NCBI GenBank assembly: GCA_021325595.1
Contig: JAJPGX010000018.1
Span: 1 to 64,000 of the forward strand
Direction of reading: 5' to 3'
From: Nitrososphaerota archaeon
Lineage (GTDB): Archaea > Thermoproteota > Nitrososphaeria > Nitrososphaerales > Nitrosopumilaceae
DNA: 64,000 bases
A program made the translations under genes and the position numbers. The first letter of the stretch is position 1, and each line of letters opens with the position of its first letter. Positions 45,599 to 54,241 of this stretch are shown piece after piece. The notes beneath the pieces are model-generated. The model saw nothing but the letters and a program-made list of their open reading frames with translations, had not been told where the DNA came from and searched no databases.

Positions 45599-46651
45599 AT
45601 GAAAGTTGGCGTAGTTGGAGCATCAGGGTATGTAGGAGGAGAAATTCTCAGATTGCTGGTAGGCCACCCCAAAGTCGAAATTGCTGCAGTAACATCAAGA
45701 CAATATGTTGGAGAATACATATCAAGAATTCAGCCAAGCTTGAAGGGTTTTATTGATCTAACATTTTCTGAGCTTGATTATGATAAACTATCTGACAAGT
45801 GTGATCTAGTATTTACTGCAGTACCGCATGGAACGGCAGTTGATATTGTAAAAGCATTCTATGATCGTGGAATGAAGGTAATAGATCTAAGTGCTGATTA
45901 CAGACTACATAACCCAGCAGACTATGACAAATGGTATGGTTGGCAACATCCACATCCAGAACTTTTATCAAAATCAGTCTTTGGAGTACCAGAGCTTCAT
46001 AGAGAGGCAATCAAAAACGCACAATTAGTATCCTGTCCAGGATGCATGGCAGTAACATCAATGCTTGCATTATATCCATTGATTAAGAAAAACATCATAG
46101 ATACAGAGCACATTGTTGTTGATTCAAAAATTGGTTCATCAGGCGCAGGTGCAGGGACACTTGCAGGAACGCATCATGCTATGAGATCAGGAGTAATCAG
46201 ACCTTACAAACCAGCAAAACATAGACATACCGGTGAGATAGAACAGGAATTAAGTGAGGCGGCTGGAAAAAAGATCAAAGTATCAATGAGTCCTCATGCA
46301 GTAGATATTGTAAGAGGAATATTATGTACAAATCATACATTTTTTACTCAAGAAGTAAGCGAGATGGATATTTGGAAGATGTACCGTGAACAATACCAAA
46401 ATGAAAAATTCATCAGACTAATTCGTGATAAGAAGGGATTTTATAAATTCCCAGATCCAAAGTTTGTCGTAGGTTCTAACTTCTGTGATATTGGATTTGA
46501 TATGGATGAAGATAATCACAGACTGGTTGTTCTTTCTGCATCAGACAATCTAATGAAAGGTGCTGCAGGTTCTGCCATACAAAACATGAATGTAATGGCA
46601 GGATTTAATGAAATGGAAGGTTTAACTTACTCCCCACTTACTCCTGTGTAA
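45599..46651 (+). CDS. lysY: LysW-aminoadipyl/glutamyl phosphate reductase (LysY/ArgC)
   Basis: Reduces the carrier-bound acyl phosphate to the semialdehyde with NADPH. The 350 residues show the NAD(P) fold start VGVVGASGYVGGEILRLL (2-19) and the catalytic cysteine in VSCPGCMAV (about 141-149), plus HRHTGEIEQEL near the substrate site. There is only one reductase in the window, so it likely serves both the lysine and arginine branches, as in Sulfolobus. It lies 30 bases from argX and 3 bases from the kinase. Confidence 0.94.
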   Translation: MKVGVVGASGYVGGEILRLLVGHPKVEIAAVTSRQYVGEYISRIQPSLKGFIDLTFSELDYDKLSDKCDLVFTAVPHGTAVDIVKAFYDRGMKVIDLSADYRLHNPADYDKWYGWQHPHPELLSKSVFGVPELHREAIKNAQLVSCPGCMAVTSMLALYPLIKKNIIDTEHIVVDSKIGSSGAGAGTLAGTHHAMRSGVIRPYKPAKHRHTGEIEQELSEAAGKKIKVSMSPHAVDIVRGILCTNHTFFTQEVSEMDIWKMYREQYQNEKFIRLIRDKKGFYKFPDPKFVVGSNFCDIGFDMDEDNHRLVVLSASDNLMKGAAGSAIQNMNVMAGFNEMEGLTYSPLTPV

Positions 46652-46654
46652 AAA

Positions 46655-47455
46655 ATGATAACAATAAAGATAGGAGGAAGTGTAGTGGATGGTCTTCATC
46701 CTTCAACGGTTTCAGACATAAAGAAAGTTTCAGAACAAGAAAAATTAATTCTAGTACATGGCGGAGGGAAGGAAGTAACAAAAATTTCAGAAGCGTTAGG
46801 AAAAGAACAAAAATTCATAGTTTCGCCAGGGGGTATTAAAAGTAGATATACCGACAAAGAAACAGCCGAGATCTTTACAATGGTAATGTCTGGCAAGATA
46901 AACAAAATGATTGTAGGCATGTTACAAAAAAATGGTATCAATGCAGTAGGTCTTTCAGGAGTTGATGGAAAAATAATACAAGCTGAAAGAAAAAAGAAAC
47001 TAGTAGTTATCAATGAAAAAGGTAGAAAGATGATAATAGATGGAGGATATACTGGAAAGATAAAAGATGTTAATGCAAGCCTAATACGCTCTATATTAGA
47101 CCAAGACTACGTACCAGTCATATCTCCAATTGCTTTAAGTGATGAATTCGATTTTCTCAATGTAGATGGTGACAGAGCAGCTGCATATGTAGCAGGAAAG
47201 ATGCAGTCAGACAAGATTCTTTTTCTCACAAATGTAGATGGATTACTCATGGATAATAAATTAGTAAAAAAACTGTCATTGGCAGAAGCCAAAGAAATTC
47301 TGCCAAAAATAGGTTTTGGCATGGAAAAAAAGATTTTAGCAGCAACTGAGGCGCTAGACATGGGAGTCAAAGAGGCACTAGTTGCCAACGGTCAAAAGGA
47401 AAACCCAATATCTACCGCAATAGCTCATGATAATTGTACGGTGATTTCAAAATGA
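46655..47455 (+). CDS. lysZ: LysW-aminoadipate/glutamate kinase (LysZ/ArgB)
   Basis: Phosphorylates the side-chain carboxylate of the carrier-bound amino acid. The 266 residues belong to the amino-acid kinase family: IKIGGSVVDG (4-13) and LVHGGGKEV (about 33-41) shape the phosphate site, and FLNVDGDRAAAYVAG with LFLTNVDGLL (about 169-200) forms the substrate and ADP site. No ACT domain, so there is probably no direct feedback site. Its stop overlaps the aminotransferase start as ATGA. Confidence 0.94.
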   Translation: MITIKIGGSVVDGLHPSTVSDIKKVSEQEKLILVHGGGKEVTKISEALGKEQKFIVSPGGIKSRYTDKETAEIFTMVMSGKINKMIVGMLQKNGINAVGLSGVDGKIIQAERKKKLVVINEKGRKMIIDGGYTGKIKDVNASLIRSILDQDYVPVISPIALSDEFDFLNVDGDRAAAYVAGKMQSDKILFLTNVDGLLMDNKLVKKLSLAEAKEILPKIGFGMEKKILAATEALDMGVKEALVANGQKENPISTAIAHDNCTVISK

Positions 47456-48627
47456 CTGAAGACCAATTTATGGGAAATATCTACCAAAGATTTCCTGTAA
47501 CAATAGAGCGCGGATTAGGAGCTCATGTATGGGATATCAACAACAAAGAATACATCGACTGTATGGGAGGATACGGGGTTGCACTAGTCGGACATTGCAA
47601 TCCAAGAGTTGTAAAAGCAATAAAAGCACAAATCGAAAAAATAATCACAGTACATAGTTCACTTTACAACAAAACAAGAGAAGAGTTTCTTGAAAATCTG
47701 ATCAAGATTGCACCCAAAGGATTAGATCAAATTTATCTTAACAACAGCGGAACAGAAGCCGTCGAAGCTGCCATCAAATTTGCGCGCAAGTTTACAGGAA
47801 GAAAGGGAATGGTGGCCATGAATGGTTCCTATCATGGAAAATCTTTTGGTTCTCTCTCAGTTACCTTTAATCCAAAATATCGCAAGTCGTTTGAGCCACT
47901 CTTAGGTGATGTAACGTTTTCCCCGTTTGGAGATATCGAAGCATTAAGAAAATCAGTTACATCAGATACTGCTTTTGTAATTCTAGAACCAATTCAGGGA
48001 GAAAGTGGAATACATGTGGCACCAGATGGTTTTCTGCAAGAGGTCAGAAAGATCTGCAATGAAAAAGGAGCGTTATTGATATTTGATGAGATTCAGGCAG
48101 GACTTGGAAGAACAGGGAAGCTATGGGCAAGTCAACACTGGGAGACAGTTCCTGATATAATGTGTCTAGCCAAAGGCATAGCAGGTGGGGTTCCCATGGG
48201 TGCAACACTTGTCAGATCAGAAATTCTTGCAACCATTAGTAAAGGAGAGCAATCATCCACATTTGGGGGAAATCCGCTATCTTGTGCTGCAGGAATAGCA
48301 ACTATACAAGCTTTGACAGAAGATGGATTAGTAGTTAATGCTGAAAAAATGGGAAAAATTTTCAGAGAAGGATTAGAAAGATTACAAGAAAAGCACAAGA
48401 TAATTCGAGAGATAAGAGGCAAAGGATTAATGATTGGTGTAGAGATGAAGTTTGACGTCAAAGATATTCTATATGATGGTATTGCAAATAACCTTCTTTT
48501 ACTTTATTCTGGCAAGAACATATTACGCTTACTACCTCCACTTGTAATTTCAGAGTCAGACATAAACAAAACTTTAGAAACACTAGACAACATATTAACA
48601 AAGGAGGAACAGCGAAGAAATGTATAG
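47452..48627 (+). CDS. lysJ: LysW-aminoadipate/glutamate semialdehyde aminotransferase (LysJ/ArgD)
   Basis: Transfers an amino group from glutamate to the carrier-bound semialdehyde, with PLP. I place the start at ATG 47452, overlapping the kinase stop, giving 391 residues; upstream codons lie within lysZ. Class III signatures: NSGTEAVEAAIKFARK (about 99-114), the LIFDEIQAGLGRTGK region and the PLP lysine in CLAKGIAGGVP. It overlaps the start of lysM by 8 bases, making a tight operon. Confidence 0.94.
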   Translation: MTEDQFMGNIYQRFPVTIERGLGAHVWDINNKEYIDCMGGYGVALVGHCNPRVVKAIKAQIEKIITVHSSLYNKTREEFLENLIKIAPKGLDQIYLNNSGTEAVEAAIKFARKFTGRKGMVAMNGSYHGKSFGSLSVTFNPKYRKSFEPLLGDVTFSPFGDIEALRKSVTSDTAFVILEPIQGESGIHVAPDGFLQEVRKICNEKGALLIFDEIQAGLGRTGKLWASQHWETVPDIMCLAKGIAGGVPMGATLVRSEILATISKGEQSSTFGGNPLSCAAGIATIQALTEDGLVVNAEKMGKIFREGLERLQEKHKIIREIRGKGLMIGVEMKFDVKDILYDGIANNLLLLYSGKNILRLLPPLVISESDINKTLETLDNILTKEEQRRNV

Positions 48628-49039
48628 AGATAAAACTGATGAAACAATAATTGAGATGCTAAAAAAGGATTCCAGACAATCTTTTGTAGAAATAGGACAA
48701 AAACTGGGGCTTTCAGAATCTGCAGTTAGAAGAAGAGTAAAAAATCTTACAGATGGTGGAACGATAAAGAAATTCACAATAGAGACAGGAGATGCAAATT
48801 CAACTAGTGCGATAATACTAATTTCAGTAGATTCTGCAACAGATACATCAAAGGTTTCTGCAAAACTTTCAAAATTACAAGGTGTTCATACAGTATATGA
48901 AATAACAGGACAGTACGACATAGCCGTGATAATTCGTGCACCAACAATTACAGACATCAATATTTGCATCGACAATTTAAGAAAAGTTCAAGGTGTTTTT
49001 GATACCAATACAGTGATTATTTTACGTACTGTGACTTAA
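48620..49039 (+). CDS. lysM: Lrp/AsnC-type transcriptional regulator LysM
   Basis: A 139-residue regulator with an N-terminal helix-turn-helix (QSFVEIGQKLGLSESAVRRR, about 19-38) and a C-terminal RAM domain (about 60-139) that senses an amino acid. In Sulfolobus, LysM binds near the lysW operon and responds to lysine; its place here, fused by overlap to lysJ, fits the same task. Downstream, direct and inverted copies of TTCGTCT lie before the homocitrate synthase gene (49047-49106) and are possible targets. Confidence 0.9.
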   Translation: MYRDKTDETIIEMLKKDSRQSFVEIGQKLGLSESAVRRRVKNLTDGGTIKKFTIETGDANSTSAIILISVDSATDTSKVSAKLSKLQGVHTVYEITGQYDIAVIIRAPTITDINICIDNLRKVQGVFDTNTVIILRTVT

Positions 49040-49046
49040 AACGATT

Positions 49047-49130
49047 TTCGTCTTGTTATTCTGATTATCGCTGAAATTCGTCTGATTTTTCTTCAAAATA
49101 GACGAAAAATGTACGAATATGCTTATATTC
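49047..49130 (+). promoter_or_regulatory. TTCGTCT repeats and TATA box before homocitrate synthase
   Basis: Direct copies of TTCGTCT at 49047-49053 and 49077-49083 are 30 bases apart (about three helical turns), and an inverted copy AGACGAA lies at 49100-49106 with 16 bases between. A TATA-like CTTATATTC (49122-49130) is about 27 bases from the ATG at 49155, predicting a leaderless transcript. Location between lysM and the lysine-branch genes suggests an Lrp-type operator. Confidence 0.55.
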
Positions 49131-49154
49131 ACTAAATAGATTACTCAATAACCT

Positions 49155-50345
49155 ATGGATGAACCAAATTACTTTGCATACAAGTATAATGAAATGGGAC
49201 CAAAGCCAAAGAAAATCCACATACTGGATAGTACGTTAAGAGAAGGTGAACAGCATCCAGGAGTTACTTTTTCAAATAAACAGAGAATACAGATTGCATG
49301 GATGCTTGATTATTTTGGCGTTGATCAAATTGAGATTTCACCTGTGGTGTCACCAGATCACAAAGAAGCTACAAAGACAATCATTAAGCAAGGATTGCGA
49401 GCTGATATAGTAGCACACGTACGTGCATTAAAAGAAGATGTTGATATTGCATTAGAATGCGATGCAACATGGATGGCAACATATCTTGGAATTTCTGATA
49501 TTCATATGAAAGATAAGCTAAGAATAACTCGTGAAGAGGCGTTAAGAAGAGCAGTCGAAACTGTAGAATATGCAAAATCACATGGATTCAAAATGAGATT
49601 TACAGTAGAGGACGGTAGTAGAGCTGATCCTGAATTTTTGATCAAGGTTTGCAAAGCCATTTCAGAAGCTGGAGTTGATAGAATTAGCATACCAGATACT
49701 GTTGGAATCATGAGACCAAGTGGAATGTACAATCTGGTAAAAACAGTAAGAGATAAAATCAAAACACCACTTGACGTGCATTGTCATAACGATATCGGAT
49801 TAGCGTTAGCAAATGCTCTTGCAGGATGTGATGCAGGCGCAGATCAAATTCACACAACTATAGATGGAATAGGAGAACGAACAGGCATACCGGCATTAGC
49901 AGAGACTGCTGTTGCATTGACCTACCTATACAGATCCCCAAATAATTTCAGACTAGATATGTTAATGGATCTTTCAAGACTAATAGAACAGTATACATCA
50001 ATTGTGCCATATGATTCAAAACCCATAGTTGGTGCAACTGCATACAAACACAAGGCAGGAACTCACTTGGCTGCAATTCTCAGAAATCCAGCTGCTTACG
50101 AACCAATTGAACCAAAGGTAGTTGGAAATAGAAGGAGAATCGTGTTTGGAGAATTGGCAGGAAAGAATGGTGCAGCTTATCTCATGTCATTACTAGGTTT
50201 GAACCAAGATGACGAACAGGCAAAAAAGGTAGCAGCAGGTCTAAAGAATCTAAGGATGGGGGATTTGCTTGAAATACCATTAGACGATCGACTCGAAAGA
50301 AAGATAATTAATGACACCCAAGTGAAGGTAAAGACAGGTAAATAA
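49155..50345 (+). CDS. lysS: Homocitrate synthase (alpha-isopropylmalate synthase family)
   Basis: Condenses 2-oxoglutarate with acetyl-CoA to homocitrate, the first committed step of the aminoadipate lysine pathway. The 396 residues have the DRE-TIM barrel signature LDSTLREGEQHPGVTFSN (24-41) and the metal-binding histidines in DVHCHNDIGLALAN (about 202-215), then GIGERTG and the communication domain with KHKAGTHL. It lacks the leucine-sensing regulatory domain of isopropylmalate synthases. Context (lysW, lysX and lysK follow) supports homocitrate over isopropylmalate or citramalate. Confidence 0.92.
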   Translation: MDEPNYFAYKYNEMGPKPKKIHILDSTLREGEQHPGVTFSNKQRIQIAWMLDYFGVDQIEISPVVSPDHKEATKTIIKQGLRADIVAHVRALKEDVDIALECDATWMATYLGISDIHMKDKLRITREEALRRAVETVEYAKSHGFKMRFTVEDGSRADPEFLIKVCKAISEAGVDRISIPDTVGIMRPSGMYNLVKTVRDKIKTPLDVHCHNDIGLALANALAGCDAGADQIHTTIDGIGERTGIPALAETAVALTYLYRSPNNFRLDMLMDLSRLIEQYTSIVPYDSKPIVGATAYKHKAGTHLAAILRNPAAYEPIEPKVVGNRRRIVFGELAGKNGAAYLMSLLGLNQDDEQAKKVAAGLKNLRMGDLLEIPLDDRLERKIINDTQVKVKTGK

Positions 50346-50346
50346 T

Positions 50347-50511
50347 ATGAAATGTCTAGAATGTGATGCTACTATCAATCCTCCAAAGGATTCTATGGAA
50401 GGAGAGATAGTAACATGTCCTGACTGTGGTGCAAGTTTTGAACTTGTAAAAGGATCATCTGGCTTTGAGTTGAAACCAGCACAAACTGTTGGTGAGGACT
50501 GGGGTCAGTGA
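50347..50511 (+). CDS. lysW2: Amino-group carrier protein LysW (copy 2), C-terminal Gln
   Basis: A 54-residue second carrier with the same zinc-ribbon cysteines (KCLECDA and TCPDCGASFE) and the tail VGEDWGQ. The last codon is CAG (50506-50508), so the attachment residue is encoded as glutamine, not the glutamate used by LysW. Either a deamidation step is needed, or the base is a sequencing change (GAG would give Glu). The stop TGA overlaps the GTG start of the ligase gene, which fixes the reading here. By position with homocitrate synthase and lysX it should serve the lysine branch. Confidence 0.95.
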   Translation: MKCLECDATINPPKDSMEGEIVTCPDCGASFELVKGSSGFELKPAQTVGEDWGQ

Positions 50512-51356
50512 GTTCAAATTTATCGATTCTCTACGATACCATCAGGTGGGAAGAAAAAGCACTCTTTGATGCAGCTAAAGAAAAAGGCATCAATACTAAG
50601 ATGGTAGATTGCAAGAGTCTCTCGATTAGTCTAGATAAAAGTAAAGAAGATTTCGGAACTGTGATACAGCGATGCGTAAGTTATTACCGGAGCCTTCATT
50701 CCACAGCGGCTTTGGAAGGAAAAGGTGTCAATGTAATAAATTCATTAAACACCAGCATCTATGCTGGAAATAAATTGTTCACGCATATGTTACTTCTAAA
50801 ACATGGGGTTCCTACGCCATATAGTGCAGTAGCTTTTTCAGAAGAAGCTGCGCTAGAATTGCTTGATAAAAAAGGATATCCAATGGTATTGAAACCAACT
50901 GTTGGAAGTTGGGGAAGAATGATCGCACTTTTAAAAGATCGAGATTCTGCAGAGGGAATAATAGAAAGTAGAGAAAGCATGTATCCAATTTACCAAGTGT
51001 ATTACTTGGAAGAATTTGTAGTTCGACCTCCACGCGACATACGTGCAATTATGGTTGGCGACAAAGTTGTTGCTGCAATATATCGATATTCCGGAGACGG
51101 GCAGTGGAAAACCAACATGGCATTAGGTGGAAAGGCCGAAGTATGTAAAGTCACAAAAGAGTTAGAAGACATGTGTATTAAAGCAAAAAATGCTGTCCAA
51201 GGCCAAATTGTTGGTATTGATCTCATGGAGAGTAAAGAAAATGGTCTTGTAATACATGAAATTAACAATACAACGGAATACAAAAATACTGTCAGAGTTA
51301 CTGGCGTAAATATACCAGCATTAATGATAGATTACGCACTAGAATCGAGAAAATAG
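50508..51356 (+). CDS. lysX: LysW-alpha-aminoadipate ligase LysX
   Basis: ATP-grasp ligase of 282 residues that couples aminoadipate to LysW. The elements YPMVLKPTVGSWGRMI (about 125-140), YYLEEFVVRPPRDIRAIMVG and HEINNTTEYKNT are visible. The last follows the bacterial LysX pattern (NHTMEFKNS) better than the first ligase does, and the loop SGDGQWKTNMALGGKAE resembles LysX rather than ArgX (recalled pattern, not tested). GTG start overlaps the lysW2 stop, forming a carrier-ligase unit. The neighbouring homocitrate synthase supports the lysine assignment. Confidence 0.87.
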   Translation: MSSNLSILYDTIRWEEKALFDAAKEKGINTKMVDCKSLSISLDKSKEDFGTVIQRCVSYYRSLHSTAALEGKGVNVINSLNTSIYAGNKLFTHMLLLKHGVPTPYSAVAFSEEAALELLDKKGYPMVLKPTVGSWGRMIALLKDRDSAEGIIESRESMYPIYQVYYLEEFVVRPPRDIRAIMVGDKVVAAIYRYSGDGQWKTNMALGGKAEVCKVTKELEDMCIKAKNAVQGQIVGIDLMESKENGLVIHEINNTTEYKNTVRVTGVNIPALMIDYALESRK

Positions 51357-51359
51357 AAA

Positions 51360-52499
51360 TTGGACTCATCAATCACCATCACACCCAGATATTCAGTAAA
51401 GATGCTAGAGAAGGCTCTAAGGTTATACACTCCGTCTCTGTCAGAAAAACCACTTGCAGAGTTTTTAGCAGACAAGTGTGATGATCTGGGATTTGAAAAT
51501 ATCAGAATAGATGATGTAGGAAACTTGATTGCCACAAAGGGTTCTGGATATCCAAGAATTTTGCTTTGTGGTCACATGGATACTGTTCCAGGAAAAATCA
51601 AAGTTAGAAACGAAAACGGTTTCATCTATGGTCGAGGTGCTTCTGATGCAAAGGCTCCACTAATGTCCATGTTGCTTGCTGCAGCATCATCTCAAAATAA
51701 CAATGGAACTGTAATGTTTGCAGCAGTGGTAGATGAAGAAGGAAATGCCACAGGCATAAAGAGCCTAGTAAAACAGAAGCCAGAAATAGATTATGCAATT
51801 TTTGGTGAACCAAGCGGTATTGGAAACATCACTATTGCTTACAAAGGAAGAATAGCGATAAATCTCAAAATAAATGTAGGAGACAGTGCGCATGCAAGTG
51901 CACCATGGCTTGCAAAAAATGCAATTGAGGAGTCATATGTATTTACAAGTGCATTAAAAAAATCACTAGAAAGTAATCAAGAAAATAAATCAAAAAGCAT
52001 GATGTTAACTGCAGCTTTAACAGAGATAAAAGGTGGAACAAGTCACAATGTAACTCCAGTAGAATGTGATGCCATAATGGACATACGAATTCCAGTAGAC
52101 ATGAATTGTAAAACAGTAGGAGAGAGAATAGCTACCACAGTACAAGAAGTTGCCAAAAAACAAGGAGTAAATGCATTTTATTCAGTGTTAGATGAAACAG
52201 AACCATTTGAGGCTCCACATACATCACCGTTGGTCAGAGCTTTAACTCTAGGAATAATAGATGTAGAAAAAACAAGACCACAATTGATACGAAAAACTGG
52301 TACTGGTGATATGAACATAATAGGAAATGCGCTAAACATCCCAGTTGTGACTTATGGACCAGGTGATCCACACGCATCTCATACGGTTGATGAGAGAGTA
52401 CCCACAGACGAATTTCTGAGGAGTATAGAGGTATTCAAAAGAATGCTATACCACATAAAGAGACTACATGATGTAAAACTTGTCAAGCCAACATCTTAA
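51360..52499 (+). CDS. lysK: LysW-lysine/ornithine hydrolase (LysK, M20 family)
   Basis: Releases finished lysine (and probably ornithine) from the carrier. The 379-residue M20 metallopeptidase has the metal ligands HMDTVPG (about 71-77), the catalytic DEEGNAT near residue 125 and the GEPSG region, then a dimerisation lid and the last His in PHASHTVDE. TTG start 4 bases after lysX. Only one hydrolase is in the window, so it likely acts on both branches, as known for Sulfolobus. Confidence 0.91.
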   Translation: MDSSITITPRYSVKMLEKALRLYTPSLSEKPLAEFLADKCDDLGFENIRIDDVGNLIATKGSGYPRILLCGHMDTVPGKIKVRNENGFIYGRGASDAKAPLMSMLLAAASSQNNNGTVMFAAVVDEEGNATGIKSLVKQKPEIDYAIFGEPSGIGNITIAYKGRIAINLKINVGDSAHASAPWLAKNAIEESYVFTSALKKSLESNQENKSKSMMLTAALTEIKGGTSHNVTPVECDAIMDIRIPVDMNCKTVGERIATTVQEVAKKQGVNAFYSVLDETEPFEAPHTSPLVRALTLGIIDVEKTRPQLIRKTGTGDMNIIGNALNIPVVTYGPGDPHASHTVDERVPTDEFLRSIEVFKRMLYHIKRLHDVKLVKPTS

Positions 52500-52537
52500 A
52501 AACGAAAGTCAAAATATACATCAAATCAAGATTTGTC

Positions 52538-53575
52538 ATGTTATGGTTTATTGGTTTTGGAATTTCAGGTCTTGACGGTACAAGTATAAGTGCATTACAA
52601 GTATTAAAGAAAGCAAATGTAGTATATTTTGAAAATTTTACAAGCCCCATAGGAAAGAGTGATCTGGTAAAAATCAAGAAACTTGTCAAGGGGAGATTTG
52701 TAATTGCTCCACGATGGATGGTAGAAGATGGAAAGACAATACTTGCAGATGCTGAAAAGAAAGTCGTAGTATTGTTATCGTATGGTGATCCCTATATTGC
52801 AACAACCCACATAGAACTGCGAGTAAGAGCTGAGACTGAGAAAATTAAGACAAGAACCATACATGCTGCATCGGCCATCACATCATTGATTGGTGAATGT
52901 GGCCTACATTATTACAAGATGGGAAAACCCGTAACCATAATGAAAGAGATCGCATCAATGAATACCGTATATTATACACTTTATGAAAACATGTTAAAAG
53001 GAAGTCACACTATGTTTATTTTAGAATACAACAGTGATGCAAACTTCTTTTTAAATCCTAAAGATGCCTTGGTAAAAATTCTAGAAACGGAGAAAGAGCA
53101 GAAAAGAAATGTAATTGATGAATCCACCTTTGCAATAATAGCGTCTAGGATTGGTTCAAAAAATCAGAGCATAACTGCAGGTAAATTATCCAAACTGATA
53201 AAATATGATTTTGGGAAACCACCACACACAATTATAATACCTGGAAGATTGCATTTTACAGAACATGATGCTCTCAAGACCTTTGCAAAATGTCTTGATG
53301 AACCATTTGACAATTCATCTAAAATTCAAAAAATTTCAGATCAAATGCTTCACAAATACGTTCCAAAAGCCCGCAAAGCCCTAGAAGAAGTGGTTAACAG
53401 ATTCAGCGAGGATAAGAATTTACAACCTGTAATTGAAAATGCCCAACTTTACCTAGACGATGCAGAAAAATTTCAAAAGGAGGGAAAAGAAGAGCTAGCC
53501 ATCTTGAGCGTTGGATATGCTGAAGGCTTAATTGATGCACTACGCCTCTCTAAAGGCATAGATCCCTGGACATAG
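52538..53575 (+). CDS. dphB: Diphthine synthase with C-terminal DUF357-like domain
   Basis: A methyltransferase that methylates the modified histidine of elongation factor 2 during diphthamide synthesis, using AdoMet. Residues 1-255 match DphB (IGFGISGLDGTSISALQVLK at 5-24, then LSYGDPYIATTHIELRVRAE). Residues about 262-345 are an added helical domain (KYVPKARKALEEVV, LYLDDAEKFQKEGKEELAIL, YAEGLIDALRL) that resembles the archaeal DUF357 helix bundle. I know DUF357 better as a stand-alone protein or joined to nucleotidyltransferases, and such a gene (ribL) lies 39 bases downstream. Confidence 0.88.
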   Translation: MLWFIGFGISGLDGTSISALQVLKKANVVYFENFTSPIGKSDLVKIKKLVKGRFVIAPRWMVEDGKTILADAEKKVVVLLSYGDPYIATTHIELRVRAETEKIKTRTIHAASAITSLIGECGLHYYKMGKPVTIMKEIASMNTVYYTLYENMLKGSHTMFILEYNSDANFFLNPKDALVKILETEKEQKRNVIDESTFAIIASRIGSKNQSITAGKLSKLIKYDFGKPPHTIIIPGRLHFTEHDALKTFAKCLDEPFDNSSKIQKISDQMLHKYVPKARKALEEVVNRFSEDKNLQPVIENAQLYLDDAEKFQKEGKEELAILSVGYAEGLIDALRLSKGIDPWT

Positions 53576-53617
53576 AGTTTATAGATAAATCAATTACAAG
53601 TATTTTCTGCTTTAGTG

Positions 53618-54241
53618 ATGTATTTGGATAAATTTGATAAAGAAATAATCTCTGCGTTCTACATCTCGTCATTATCTGGAGATACCCCAGTTGACATCAT
53701 AAGGCGTAAGGTTTCCATAAATTCTGATTATTTGAAACAAAAAATAGAATCCCTCATCGAAAATGGTTTTATCGAAAAGGACAAGAAAAGTCTAACAGAT
53801 CTTGGAAGAGGGGCCTTGAGAATAGTTCTTGCAGGTGGAGTTTTTGACATCATCCACCCAGGTCACTTGCATACATTAAGAGCAGCAAAGGCACTGGGAG
53901 ATGTTCTAGTTGTTGTGGTTGCTACAGACAAGACTGCACAAAAGATGAAAAATAGAATTCCACTTCACAACATGGAATTGCGCCGTGATCTTGTAAGCGC
54001 TTTATCTATGGTAGATCATGCCATGGTAGGATACGAGGGAGATATTTTCAAGACAGTGGAGGTAGTCAGACCAAATATAATCGCATTAGGATATGATCAG
54101 ATACACCAAGAGAAGTTCATAACAGATGGTTGCAAAAAAATCAATGTCGAAGTATCAATTGCCAGACTACAATCGCCAATTCCAGACATAAAAAGTTCAA
54201 AAATTGAGAATGATTACGGCAAATCAATCTATGGAATTTAA
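53618..54241 (+). CDS. ribL: FAD synthetase (RibL-type cytidylyltransferase family) with N-terminal winged helix
   Basis: Adenylates FMN to FAD in archaea. The nucleotidyltransferase domain (about 67-195) has the HxGH motif in GGVFDIIHPGHLHTLRAAK and the later ALGYDQ and SPIPDIKSSKI segments. The first 60 residues form a winged helix-turn-helix-like module (DTPVDIIRRKVSINSDYLKQ), absent from simple RibL. ATG at 53618 or GTG three bases earlier can start it. Its stop overlaps that of the convergent riboflavin kinase gene, giving a flavin gene pair. Confidence 0.88.
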   Translation: MYLDKFDKEIISAFYISSLSGDTPVDIIRRKVSINSDYLKQKIESLIENGFIEKDKKSLTDLGRGALRIVLAGGVFDIIHPGHLHTLRAAKALGDVLVVVVATDKTAQKMKNRIPLHNMELRRDLVSALSMVDHAMVGYEGDIFKTVEVVRPNIIALGYDQIHQEKFITDGCKKINVEVSIARLQSPIPDIKSSKIENDYGKSIYGI

